64,000 bases of DNA from Cinnamomum chago (lineage: Eukaryota; Streptophyta; Magnoliopsida; Laurales; Lauraceae). The translations under genes and the position numbers were made by a program. This document shows, one piece after another, positions 1 to 12,757 of the stretch (within the stretch, counting starts at the first letter, position 1; every line of letters begins with the position of its first letter). Below the pieces are notes generated by a model. It was not told the DNA's origin, searched no databases, and saw nothing but the letters and a program-made list of their open reading frames with translations. The stretch covers positions 90,976,501 through 91,040,500 of the forward strand of contig CP142454.1 in NCBI GenBank assembly GCA_038049695.1. The letters run 5' to 3'.

Positions 1-2606
1 AATAAAGCAAAAAAAGGAAAAAAAGGCCAAAAAATCGGTTTTTGAAATTTCCGCTGTATCTATCCGCGGTATACCTGCAGTTTCCAGATTTCCTCCACTC
101 AAAGAGGTGGAAAACCGGAAACTGCCAGTTTACCGCCGATTGTAGCAGCGGTAAAGCTTCAATTTCCGGTTTTCCTCCTCTCAGAGAGGAGGAAATCTGG
201 AAAGTAACGAGTTTACCGCCGATTCCAGCAGCGGTAAAGCTGAGTGAGTGTCCAAATAAGGTCGCAAGGCCTTTCCATTTCCAACTAAAAAATAATAGAA
301 TGAAAGAAACGATAGTTGTTTTTTTCTCGCAGCGTATTTCCAGTGAACACCCATATGATATGAATAGGGAGAAAAAAATCACACAAGCTGACTTTGGCAA
401 TTCACACATGTTGAATTCAATTTCTAGTCTTTCTAATATATGTGCTTCCCCATAAATAAAAGTAGAAATATATAAATGGTCATCAAATATCATCCCCATA
501 ATTAAAGAATAAAATCTTAGATATCACTCTAATAAAGCAATTTGCTCCTGTCTACAACTCCATCCTTAAATCTTTCATCACTCGTAGTCCTTGATGGTCA
601 TCCGTGTGATTCACTTGATAATAAATTCTTAAAAATTCAATTCCATGCAAACAGAGTGGCCTTTAAGGGAGCACATCTGTGAAAGAAAATTTAAAAGCAT
701 TGAGTGTTATCACGAATCTAATCTAGAGCAATGACACAAAAGGTTTTGCAAACTTGTTATCAACATCTAAGCTATATTTTTGTTGGCATGCTTAGATTTG
801 GAGACTCTCTGGACCTAACCAGAAAGCTGAACGACTGATGGAACTGGTCAAATCAAGCTCGATAACTATTTAGGACCGTAGCAAAACAACACACGTTCGC
901 TTCCACGCATAGAAAGGCAGTGATGTCTCGACTACTACGGGATGTCTGTACGGTTGCAAATGGAATGGTTTCGGATCGGAACGATAGTGGACTCGGACCC
1001 GTTTCTGAATAACGGTTCCGGTTGTGATTCCGGTTCTGTCTCGTAACTCGTTTAGTTGGTCCAGACCCATTTCTGAATAACGGTTCCGGTTCTGAATCCG
1101 GTTTTGACTCGTAACTTGTTTAGTTGGTTCCAGACCCGGCTCCAGTAGGATAACCGGGATCCGGGTCTACCTAGAGGACTGGAATCCTGTTCAAAAATTG
1201 ATTCTAATTTATCTTTATTCTTCATGTCTCCTAAAATAGGCATATCATTCAACTCATAACAGTGCGTCAAGTCCACTACCGCGAATATTGTACGTAAAAA
1301 TGTCCACAAAATGGGAGTTAATTGTGAGGTACAATTTGCAATGTCAAATGCTCATAAGCCGGGTCCACGCGTCGGAACCTATATGGACCCGGACCCGTTT
1401 ATCAATCGGAACCTAAAATAGGTTCCGGACCCGGACCCGTTTATGAAGCGGGACCTAAAATAGGTTCCCGACCCGGTTTTTTACGGGTCGGAACTTCTGG
1501 GTAATCGGATACCCGTTTGGCCCCTACATGTTTGCGATTGTAGGCTCTTTTTTTTTTCTCCGATTGAAATGAAGGTTCTACTGGTATCACGTACATACTC
1601 GATCGTAGATTTTAGAATCTTTGGGTTTTTATTGTAACAATTATGCACCCTGTATAGAAGAGTCAATAATTTCGTAGAACCAAAGGTATATTTAGTTTGG
1701 AGATTTCTCGGGAAATTTAGGTTGTGCATGGCCATGAGATACTCAAACACATACATCCTTGTCATGGCCTGCATTCTCCCTTTGGGATCAGCAAAACCGA
1801 TGTTCAATGTATGAGCTAAAAACCAAGTGAGATAAGAAAGAGAAGGTGGAACCGGATCCAGACCCGGAACCGTTTCGGAACCGGTTCCTTGTCTTCGGAA
1901 CCAGAACACGAACAATATATGGGACGGGTCTAGATCAAGGTCCGGGTCTAGGTAAAGAATGATATTAAAAAAAAACATATGGGTTTTAGGAGAGATTTTA
2001 GAAAATTGAGGTAATATGTTGGTTATCGGGTCCACGGGTCCGAACCAAGGTGGAACCGGACCCAGACCCATTTTCTTATTGGGGCATGATTAAGGACCGA
2101 GCCCCGGTTTTAACGGGTCGGAACCTCCGCGTAATCGGAGAATCGAGGACCCACTTACATCCCTAGTCGTACGCCACCCCAGCAGTGAGAGGTCATGGGT
2201 TTGAGACCTCGCATCACTGCTCCCTCCCTCCCTCATAAATATATCTATATATATTTTGGCCGAACGGGTATTCCGGCTCTCAAGCACTAAGTGCAAATAA
2301 ATAAATAAATAACCCGAGCACGGTCCATCTATTAATAACTTAACCCCATACCCAAAGCCCAATCCATGAGCTCAGTTACAAACAAAGAAAACACACTCCT
2401 TTTTAAGAGAAGAAATAAAAATGCTACTCTCTCACCTTCTGATTCTACTGCATCCTAAATTTTGTTCTCTCCTATATTGACCATTTACTTCGCTTCAACG
2501 GTAAAATAAAATTACGATTTATTGTGATTTGATATTACTTCATCCAATTGTTATTAACACATGTCCATCCATCATTTTGTGAACCAAGCCCCGACCCGTG
2601 ACCCAC
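1..2606. repeat. Array unit 1 (older subtype)
   Basis: This unit is 2,606 bp. It carries the older form of the first hairpin (stem with two mismatches, CCACTC facing GAGGTGG). It lacks the extra 11 bases TGTGTTTATTG found near the end of units 3 onward (compare about 2,514-2,535). It has the ACCGCGAAT form near 1,277 that groups units 1-4. Confidence 0.9.
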
Positions 2607-5211
2607 AATAAAGTAAAAGAAGGGAAAAAAGGCCAAAAAATCGGTTTTTGAAATTTCCGCTGTATCTATCCGCGGTATACCTGCAGTTTCCAGATTTCCG
2701 CCACTCAAAGAGGTGGAAAACCGGAAACTGCCAGTTTACCGCCGATTGTAGCAGCGGTAAAGCTTCAATTTCCGGTTTTCCTCCTCTCAGAGAGGAGGAA
2801 ATCTGGAAAGTAACGAGTTTACCGCCGATTCCAGCAGCGGTAAAGCTGAGTGAGTGTCCAAATAAGGTCGCAAGGCCTTTCCATTTCCAACTAAAAAATC
2901 ATAGAATGAAAGAAACGATAGTTGCTTTTTTCTCGCAGCGTATTTCCAGTGAACACCCATATGATATGAATAGGGAGAAAAAAATCACACAAGCTGACTT
3001 TGGCAATTGACACATGTTGAATTCAATTTCTAGTCTTTCTAATATATGTGCTTCCCCATAAATAAAAATAGAAATATATAAATGGTCATCAAATATCATC
3101 CCCATAATTAAAGAATAAAATCTTAGAAATCACTCTATTAAAGCAACTTGCTCCTGTCTACAACTCCATCCTTAAATCTTTCATCACTCGTAGTCCTTGA
3201 TGGTCATCCGTGTGATTCACTTGATAATAAATTCTTAAAAATTCAATTCCATGCAAACAGAGTGGCCTTTAAGGGAGCACATCTGTGAAAGAAAATTTAA
3301 AAGCATTGAGTGTTATCACGAATCTAATCTAGAGCAATGACACAAAAGGTTTTGCAAACTTGTTATCAACATCTAAGCTATATTTTTGTTGACATGCTTA
3401 GATTTGGAGACTCTCTGGACCTAACCAAAAAGCTGAACGACTGATGGAACTGGTCAAATCAAGCTCGATAACTATTTAGGACCGTAGCAAAACAACACAC
3501 GTTCGCTTCCACGCATAGAAAGGCAGTGATGTCTCGACTACTACGGGATGTCTGTACGGTTGCAAACGGAATGGTTTCGGATCGGAACGATAGTGGACTC
3601 GGACCCGTTTCTGAATAACGGTTCCGGTTTTGATTCCGGTTCTGTCTCGTAACTCGTTTAGTTGGTCCAGACCCATTTCTGAATAACGGTTCCGGTTCTG
3701 AATCCGGTTTTGACTCGTAACTTGTTTAGTTGGTTCCAGACCCGGCTCCAATATGATAACCCGGATCCGGGTCTACCTAGAGGACTGGAATCCTGTTCCA
3801 AAATTGATCCTAATTTATCTTTATTCTTCATGTCTCCTAAAATAAGCATATCATTAAACTCATAACAATGCGTCAAGTCCACTACCGCGAATATTGTACG
3901 TAAAAATGTCCACAAAAAGGGAGTTAATTTTGAGGTACAATTTGCAAAATCAAATGCTCATAAGCCGGGTCCACGCGTCGGAACCTATATGGACCCGGAC
4001 CCATTTATCAATCGGAACCTAAAATAGGTTCCGGACCCGGACCCGTTTATGAAGCGGGACCTAAAATAGGTTCCCGACCCGGTTTTTTACGGGTCGGAAC
4101 TTCTGGGTAATCGGATACCCGTTTGGCCCCTACATGTTTGCGATTGTAGACTCTTTTTTTTTTCTCCAATTGAAATGAAGGTTCTACTGGTATCACATAC
4201 ATACTCGATCGTAGATTTTAGGATCTCTGGGTTTTTATTGTTACAATTATGCACCCTGTATAGAAGAGTCAATAATTTCGTAGAACCAAAGATATATTTA
4301 GTTTGGAGATTTCTCGGGAAATTTAGGTTGTGCATGGCTATGAGATACTCAAACACATACATCCTTGTCATGGGCTGCATTCTCACTTTGGGATCAGCAA
4401 AACCGATGTTCAATGTATGAGCTAAAAAACAAGTGAGATAAGAAAGAGAAGGTGGAACCGGATCCAGACCCGGAACCGTTTCGGAACCGGTTCCTTATCT
4501 TCGGAACCAGAACACGAACAATATATGGGACGGGTCTAGATCAAGGTCCGGGTCTAGCTAAAGAATGATATTAAAAAAAAACATATGGTTGTTAGGAGAG
4601 ATTTTAGAAAATTGAGGTAATATGTTGGTTATCGAGCCCACGGGTCCGAACCAAGGTGGAACCGGACCCGGACCCATTTTCTTATTGGGCATGATTAAGG
4701 ACCTAGACCCGGTTTTAACTGGTCGGAACCTCCGCGTAATCGGAGAATCGAGGACCCACTTACATCCCTAGTCGTACGCCACCCCAGCAGTGAGAGGTCA
4801 TCGGTTTGAGACCTCGCATCACTGCTCCCTCCCTCCCTCATAAATATATCTATATATATTTTGGCCGAACGGGTATTCCGGCTATCAAGCACTAAGTGCA
4901 AATAAATAAATAAATAACCCGAGCACGGTCCATCTATTAATAACTTAACCCCATACCCAAAGCCCAATCCATGAGCTCAGTTACAAACAAAGAAAACACA
5001 CTCCTTTTTAAGAGAAGAAATAAAAATGCTACTCTCTCACCTTCTGATTCTACTGCATCCTAAATTTTGTTCTCTCCTATATTGACCATTTACTTCGCTT
5101 CAACGGTAAAATAAAATTACGATTTATTGTGATTTGATATTATTTCATCCAATTGTTATTAACACATGTCCATCCATCATTTTGTGAGCCAAGCCCCGAC
5201 CCGTGACCCAC
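2607..5211. repeat. Array unit 2 (older subtype)
   Basis: This unit is 2,605 bp. Like unit 1 it lacks the 11-bp duplication near 5,120. The first hairpin reads CCGCCACTC on the left arm, a change shared with unit 3. It belongs to the unit 1-4 group. Confidence 0.9.
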
Positions 5212-7826
5212 AATAAAGTAAAAGAAGGGAAAAAAGGCCAAAAAATCGGTTTTTGAAATTTCCGCTGTATCTATCCGCGGTATACCTGCAGTTTCCAGAT
5301 TTCCGCCACTCAAAGAGGTGGAAAACCGGAAACTGCCAGTTTACCGCCGATTGTAGCAGCGGTAAAGCTTCAATTTCCGGTTTTCCTCCTCTCAGAGAGG
5401 AGGAAATCTAGAAAGTAACGAGTTTACCGCCGATTCCAGCAGCGGTAAAGCTGAGTGAGTGTCCAAATAAGGTCGCAAGGCCTTTCCATTTCCAACTAAA
5501 AAATAATAGAATGAAAGAAACGATAGTTGCTTTTTTCTCGCAGCGTATTTCCAGTGAACACCCATATGATATGAATAGGGAGAAAAAAATCACACAAGCT
5601 GACTTTGGCGATTGACACATGTTGAATTCAATTTCTAGTCTTTCTAATATATGTGCTTCCCCATAAATAAAAGTAGAAATATATAAATGGTCATCAAATA
5701 TAATTCCCATAATTAAAGAATAAAATCTTAGAAATCACTCTATTAAAGCAACTTGCTCCTGTCTACAACTCCATCCTTAAATCTTTCATCACTCGTAGTC
5801 CTTGATGGTCATCCGTGTGATTCACTTGATAATAAATTCTTAAAAATTCAATTCCATGCAAACAGAGTGGCCTTTAAGGGAGCACATCTGTGAAAGAAAA
5901 TTTAAAAGCATTGAGTGTTATCACGAATCTAATCTAGAGCAATGACACAAAAGGTTTTGCAAACTTGTTATCAACATCTAAGCTTTATTTTTGTTGACAT
6001 GCTTAGATTTGGAGACTCTCTGGACCTAACTAGAAAGCTGAACGACTGATGGAACTGGTCAAATCAAGCTCGATAACTATTTAGGACCGTAGCAAAACAA
6101 CACACGTTCGCTTCCACGCATAGAAAGGCAGTGATGTCTCGACTACTACGGGATGTCGGTACGGTTGCAAACGGAATGGTTTCGGATCGGAACGATAGTG
6201 GACTCGGACCCGTTTCTGAATAACGGTTCCGGTTGTGATTCCGGTTCTGTCTCGTAACTCGTTTAGTTGGTCCAGACCCATTTCTGAATAACGGTTTCGG
6301 TTCTGAATCCGGTTTTGACTCGTAACTTGTTTAGTTGGTTCCAGACCCGGCTCCAATAGGATAACCCGGATCCGGGTCTACCTAGAGGACTGGAATCCTG
6401 TTCCAAAATTGATTCTAATTTATCTTTATTCTTCATGTCTCCTAAAATAAGCATATCATTCAACTCATAACAATGCGTCAAGTCCACTACCGCGAATATT
6501 GTACGTAGAAATGTCCACAAAAATGGAGTTAATTTTGAGGAACAATTTGCAATATCAAATGCTCATAAGCCGGGTCCACGCGTCGGAACCTATATGGACC
6601 CGGACCCGTTTATCAATCGGAACCTAAAATAGGTTCCGGACCCGGACCCGTTTATGAAGCGGGACCTAGAATAGGTTCCCGACCCGGTTTTTTACGGGTC
6701 GGAACTTCTGGGTAATCGGATACCCGTTTGGCCCCTACATGTTTGCGATTGTAGACTTTTTTTTTTCTCCAATTGAAATGAAGGTTCTACTGGTATCACG
6801 TACATACTCGATCGTAAATTTTAGGATCTCTGGGTTTTTATTGTAACAATTATGCACCCTGTATAGAAGAGTCAATAATTTCGTAGAACCAAAGATATAT
6901 TTAGTTTGGAGATTTCTCGGGAAATTTAGGTTGTGCATGGCTATGAGATACTCAAACACATACATCCTTGTCGTGGGCTGCATTCTCACTTTGGGATCAG
7001 CAAAACCGATGTTCAATGTATGAGCTAAAAAACAAGTGAGATAAGAAAGAGAAGGTGGAACCGGATCCAGACCCGGAACCGTTTCGGAACCGCTTCCTTG
7101 TCTTCGGAACCAGAACACGAACAATATATGGGACGGGTCTAGATCAAGGTCCGGGTCTAGGTAAAGAATGATATTAAAAAAAAACATATGGGTTTTAGGA
7201 GAGATTTTAGAAAATTGAGGTAATATGTTGGTTATCGGGTCCACGGGTCCGAACCAAGGGGGAACCGGACCCGGACCCATTTTCTTATTGGGGCAAGATT
7301 AAGGACCCAGCCCCGGTTTTAACGGGTCGGAACCTCCGCGTAATCGGAGAATCGAGGACCCACTTACATCCCTAGTCGTACGCCACCCCAGCAGTGAGAG
7401 GTCATGGGTTTGAGACCTCGCATCACTGCTCCCTCCCTCCCTCATAAATATATCTATATATATTTTGGCCGAACGGGTATTCCGGCTCTCAAGCACTAAG
7501 TGCAAATAAATAAATAAATAACCCGAGCACGGTCCATCTATTAATAACTTAACCCCATACCCAGAGCCCAATCCATGAGCTCAGTTACAAACAAAGAAAA
7601 CACACTCCTTTTTAAGAGAAGAAATAAAAATGCTACTCTCTCACCTTCTGATTCTACCGCATCCTAAATTTTGTTCTCTCCTATATTGACCATTTACTTC
7701 GATTCAACGGTAAAATAAAATTACGATTTATTGTGTGTTTATTGTGATTTGATATTATTTCATCCAATTGTTATTAACACATGTCCATCCATCATTTTGT
7801 GAACCAAGCCCCGACCCGTGACGCAC
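5212..7826. repeat. Array unit 3 (older subtype, first with 11-bp duplication)
   Basis: This unit is 2,615 bp. It is the first to show the TGTGTTTATTG duplication (about 7,731-7,745), and all units to its right keep it. Its 5' part still has the older imperfect hairpin. Confidence 0.9.
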
Positions 7827-10443
7827 AATAAAGCAAAAGAAGGAAAAAAAGGCCAAAAAATCGGTATTTGAAATTTCCGCTGTATCTATCCGCGGTATAC
7901 CTGCAGTTTCCAGATTTCCTCCACTCAAATAGGTGGAAAACCGGAAACTGCCAGTTTACCGCCGATTGTATCAGCGGTAAAGCTTCAATTTCCGGTTTTC
8001 CTCCTCTCAGAGAGGAGGAAATCTGGAAAGTAACGAGTTTAACGCCGATTCCAGCAACGGTAAAGCTGAGTGAGTGTCCAAATAAGGTCGCAAGGCCTTT
8101 CCATTTCCAACTAAAAAATAATAGAATGAAAGAAACGATAGTTGCTTTTTTCTCGCAGCGTATTTCCAGTGAACACCCATATGATATGAATAGGGAGAAA
8201 AAAATCACACAAGCTGACTTTGGCAATTCACACATGTTGAATTCAATTTCTAGTCTTTCTAATATATGTGCTTCCCCATAAATAAAAGTAGAAATATATA
8301 AATGGTCATCAAATATCATCACCATAATTAAAGAATAAAATCTTAGATATCACTCTAATAAAGCAATTTGCTCCTGTCTACAACTCCATCCTTAAATCTT
8401 TCATCACTCGTAGTCCTTGATGGTCATCCGTGTGATTCACTTGATAATAAATTCTTAAAAATTCAATTCCATGCAAACAGAGTGGCCTTTATGGGAGCAC
8501 ATCTGTGAAAGAAAATTTAAAAGCATTGAGTGTTATCACGAATCTAATCTAGAGCAATGACACAAAAGGTTTTGCAAACTTGTTATCAACATCTAAGCTT
8601 TATTTTTGTTGACATGCTTAGATTTGGAGACTCTCTGGACCTAACCAGAAAGCTGAACGACTGATGGAACTGGTCAAATCAAGCTCGATAACTATTTAGG
8701 ACCGTAGCAAGACAACACACGTTCGCTTCCACGCATAGAAAGGCAGTGATGTCTCGACTACTACGGGATGTCTGTACGGTTGCAAACGGAATGGTTTCGG
8801 ATCGGAACGATAGTGGACTCGGACCCGTTTCTGAATAACGGTTCCGGTTGTGATTCCGGTTCTGTCTCGTAACTCGTTTAGTTGGTCCAGACCCATTTCT
8901 GAATAACGGTTCCGGTTCTGAATCCGGTTTTGACTCGTAACTTGTTTAGTTGGTTCCAGACCCGGCTCCAATAGGATAACCCGGATCCGGGTCTACCTAG
9001 AGGACTGGAATCCTGTTCCAAAATTGATTCTAATTTATCTTTATTCTTCATGTCTCCTAAAATAAGCATATCATTCAACTCATAACAATGCGTCAAGTCC
9101 ACTACCGCGAATATTGTACGTAAAAATGTCCACAAAAAGGGAGTTAATTTTGAGGTACAATTTGCAATATCAAATGCTCATAAGCCGGGTCCACGCTTCG
9201 GATCCTATATGGACCCGGACCCGTTTATCAATCGGAACCTAAAATAGGTTCCGGACCCGGACCCGTTTATGAAGCGGGACCTAAAATAGGTTCCCGACCA
9301 GGATTTTTACGGGTCGGAACTTCTGGGTAATCGGATACCCGTTTGGCCCCTACATGTTTGCGATTGTAGACTCTTTTTTTTTTCTCCAATTGAAATGAAG
9401 GTTCTACTGGTATCACGTACATACTCGATCGTAGATTTTAGGATCTCTGGGTTTTTATTATAACAATTATGCACCCTGTATAGAAGAGTCAATAATTTCG
9501 TAGAACCAAAGATATATTTAGTTTGGAGATTTCTCGGGAAATTTAGGTTGTGCATGGCTATGAGATACTCAAACACATACATCCTTGTCATGGGCTGCAT
9601 TCTCACTTTGGGATCAGCAAAACCGATGTTCAATGTATGAGCTAAAAAACAAGTGAGATAAGAAAGAGAAGGTGGAACCGGATCCAGACCCGGAACCGTT
9701 TCGGAACCGCTTCCTTGTCTTCGGAACCAGAACACGAACAATATATGGGACTGGTCTAGATCAAGGTCCGGGTCTAGGTAAAGAATGATATTAAAAAAAA
9801 ACATATGGTTTTTAGGAGAGATTTTAGAAAATTGAGGTAATATGTTGGTTATCGGGTCCACGGGTCCGAACCAAGGTGGAACCGGACCCGGACCCATTTT
9901 CTTATTGGGGCATGATTAAGGACCCAGACCCGGTTTTAACGGGTCGGAACCTCCGCGTAATCGGAGAATCGAGGACCCACTTACAACCCTAGTCGTACGC
10001 CACCTCAGCAGTGAGAGGTCATGGGTTTGAGACCTCTCATCACAGCTCCCTCACTCCCTCATAAATATATCTATATATATTTTGGCCGAACGGGTATTCC
10101 GGCTCTCAAGCACTAAGTGCAGATAAATAAATAAATAACCCGAGCACGGTCCATCTATTAATAACTTAACCCCATACCCAAAGCCCAATCCATGAGCTCA
10201 GTTACAAACAAAGAAAACACACTCCTTTTTAAGAGAAGAAATAAAAATGCTACTCTCTCACCTTCTGATTCTACTGCATCCTAAATTTTGTTCTCTCCTA
10301 TATTGACCATTTACTTCGCTTCAACGGTAAAATAAAATTACGATTTATTGTGTGTTTATTGTGATTTGATATTATTTCATCCAATTGTTATTAACACATG
10401 TCCATCCATCATTTTGTGAACCAAGCCCCGACCCGTGACCCAC
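7827..10443. repeat. Array unit 4 (transitional)
   Basis: This unit is 2,617 bp. Its 5' half keeps the older hairpin, with CAAATAGG in the loop and right arm. Its 3' half already has the CCACCTCAGCAG form (about 10,000) that marks units 5 onward. It is therefore a junction between the two subtypes. Confidence 0.88.
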
Positions 10444-10531
10444 AATAAAGCAAAAGAAGGAAAAAAAGGCCAAAAAATCGGTTTTTGAAATTTCCGCTGT
10501 ATCTATCCGCAGTATACCTGCAGTTTCCAGA

Positions 10532-10698
10532 TTTCCTCCTCTCAAAGAGGAGGAAAACCGGAAACTGCCAGTTTACCGCCGATTGTAGCAGCGGTAAAGC
10601 TTCAATTTCCGGTTTTCCTCCTCTCATAGAGGAGGAAATCTGGAAAGTAACGAGTTTACCGCCGATTCCAGCAGCGGTAAAGCTGAGTGAGTGTCCAA
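10532..10698. repeat. Duplicated 82-bp hairpin module (model unit 5)
   Basis: There are two tandem copies at about 10,532-10,613 and 10,614-10,698. Each has a purine/pyrimidine inverted repeat (TTTCCTCCTCT, 3-base loop, AGAGGAGGAAA; 10,532-10,556 and 10,614-10,638). A second inverted repeat follows (TTTACCGC ... GCGGTAAA; 10,572-10,598 and 10,655-10,681). A weaker CCGCTGTATCTATCCGC version lies just upstream. The module recurs in every unit, for example at about 2,690-2,850, 49,445-49,600 and 62,465-62,620. Its function is unknown. Confidence 0.85.
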
Positions 10699-11438
10699 AT
10701 AAAGTCGCAAGGCCTTTCCATTTCCAACTAAAAAATAATAGAATGAAAGAAACGATAGTTGCTTTTTTCTCGCAGCGTATTTCCAGTGAACACCCATATG
10801 ATATGAATAGGGAGAAAAAAATCACACAAGCTGACTTTGGCAATTGACACATGTTGAATTCAATTTCTAGTCTTTATAATATATGTGCTTCCCCATAAAT
10901 AAAAGTAGAAATATATAAATGGTCAGCAAATATCATCCCCATAATTAAAGAATAAAATCTTAGATATCACTCTAATAAATCAATTTGCTCCTGTCTACAA
11001 CTCCATCCTTAACTCTTTCATCACTCGTAGTCCTTGATGGTCATCCGTGTGATTCACTTGATAATAAATTCTTAAAAATTCAATTCCATCCAAACAGAGT
11101 GGCCTTTAAGGGAGCACATCTGTGAAAGAAAATTTAAAAGCATTGAGTGTTATCACGAATCTAATCTAGAGCAATGACACAAAAGGTTTTGCAAACTTGT
11201 TATCAACATCTAAGCTTTATTTTTGTTGACATGCTTAGATTTGGAGACTCTCTGGACCTAACCAGAAAGCTGAACGACTGATGGAACTGGTCAAATCAAG
11301 CTCGATAACTATTTAGGACCATAGCAAAACAACACACGTTCGCTTCCACGCATAGAAAGGCAGTGATGTCTCGACTACTACGGGATGTCTGTACGGTTGC
11401 AAACGGAATGGTTTCGGATCGGAACGATAGTGGACTCG

Positions 11439-11575
11439 GACCCGTTTCTGAATAACGGTTCCGGTTGTGATTCCGGTTTTGTCTCGTAAGTCGTTTAGTT
11501 GGTCCAGACCCATTTCTGATTAACGGTTCCGGTTCTGAATCCGGTTTTGACTCGTAACTTGTTTAGTTGGTTCCA
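11439..11575. repeat. GGACCC/GGTTCC cluster A with 69-bp tandem dimer (model unit 5)
   Basis: Two copies of 68 and 69 bp (11,439-11,506 and 11,507-11,575) each begin with GACCC. They run through TTTCTGA, AACGGTTCCGGTT and CTCGTAA to TTTAGTTGG. The duplication is present in all units. It is rich in CCGG and CGG trinucleotides, hence in plant methylation sites. Confidence 0.8.
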
Positions 11576-11801
11576 GACCCGGCTCCAATAGGATAACCCG
11601 GATCCGGGTCTACCTAGAGGACTGGAATCCTATTCCAAAATTGATTCTAATTTATCTTTATTCTTCATGTCTCCTAAAATAAGCATATCATTCAACTCAT
11701 AACAGTGCGTCAAGTCCACTACCGCTAATATTGTACGTAAAAATGTCCACAAAAAGGGAGTTAATTTTGAGGTACAATTTGCAATATCGAATGCTCATAA
11801 G

Positions 11802-11971
11802 CCGGGTCCACGCGTCGGAACCTATATGCACCCGGACCCGTTTATCAATCGGAACCTAAAATAGGTTCCGGACCCGGACCCGTTTATGAAGCGGGACCTA
11901 AAATAGGTTCCCGACCCGGTTTTTTACGGGTCGGAACTTCTGGGTAATCGGATACCCGTTTGGCCCCTACA
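11802..11971. repeat. GGACCC cluster B with two near-palindromes (model unit 5)
   Basis: The cluster contains GGAACCTA-AAA-TAGGTTCC and GGGACCTA-AAA-TAGGTTCCC, both able to fold back, separated by direct repeats of GGACCCGGACCCGTTTAT. It ends in CGGGTCGGAAC ... GTAATCGGA ... GGCCCCTA. That ending resembles the one near 12,555-12,608 in the same unit. The structure recurs in every unit. Confidence 0.75.
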
Positions 11972-12290
11972 TGTTTGCGATTGTAGGCTCTTTTTTTTTT
12001 CTCCGATTGAAATGAAGGTTCTACTGGTATCACGTACATACTCGATCGTAGATTTTAGGATCTCTGGGTTTTTATTGTAACAATTATGCACCCTGTATAG
12101 AAGAGTCAATAATTTCGTAGAACCAAAGATATATTTAGTTTGGAGATTTCTCGGGAAATTTAGGTTGTGCATGGCCATGAGATACTCAAACACATACATC
12201 CTTGTCATGGGCTGCATTCTCGCTTTGGGATCAGCAAAACCGATGTTCAATGTATGAGCTAAAAAACAAGTGAGATAAGAAAGAGAAGGT

Positions 12291-12540
12291 GGAATCGGAT
12301 CCAGACCCGGAACCGTTTCGGAACCGATTCCTTGTCTTCCGAAACAAAACACGAACAATATATGGGACGGGTCTAGATCAAGGTCCGGGTCTAGGTAAAG
12401 AATGATATTAAAAAAAAACATATGGTTTTTAGGAGAGATTTTAGAAAATTGAGGTAATATGTTGGTTATCGGGTCCACGGGTCCGAACCAAGGTGGAACC
12501 GGACCCGGACCCATATTCTTATTGGGGCATGATTAAGGAC
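12291..12540. repeat. GGAACC/GGACCC clusters C and D (model unit 5)
   Basis: Cluster C (about 12,291-12,396) and cluster D (about 12,468-12,540) are further runs of GGAACC, GGACCC and CGGGTC around an AT-rich gap. Cluster C carries most of the length variation in the array. Units 6-8 and 10 lack about 12 bases of it, and units 14 and 16 lack about 22. Confidence 0.7.
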
Positions 12541-12605
12541 CCAGACCCCGTTTTAACGGGTCGGAACCTCCGCGTAATCGGAGAATCGAGGACCCACTTA
12601 CATCC

Positions 12606-12757
12606 CTAGTCGTACGCCACCTCAGCAGTGAGAGGTCATGGGTTTGAGACCTCGCATCACTGCTCCCTCCCTCCCTCATAAATATATCTATATATATTTT
12701 GGCCGAACGGGTATTCCGGCTCTCAAGCACTAAGTGCAAATAAATAAATAAATAACC
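12606..12757 (+). repeat. Possible SINE-like fragment with B-box-like motif (model unit 5)
   Basis: GGTTTGAGACC (12,641-12,651) differs at one base from the pol III B-box consensus GGTTCGANNCC. About 90 bases downstream is an (AAAT)n tract (about 12,738-12,754) that could be a SINE-type tail. No clear A box or target duplication is visible. It could equally be chance similarity in a segment copied with the array. Confidence 0.3.

Noticed and set aside
10409-10852. Overlapping open frames of 120 residues (plus) and 147-177 residues (minus) in every array unit
   Set aside because: They lie on both strands of the same inverted-repeat module and the plus frame has no ATG start. Amino acid changes between units are as frequent as silent ones. 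They recur only because the DNA is copied.
11924-12514. 196-residue minus-strand frame in several units
   Set aside because: Frame length varies between units through small indels, it runs through the GGACCC clusters as low-complexity Asp-Pro/Gly-Ser text, and it resembles no protein known to me.
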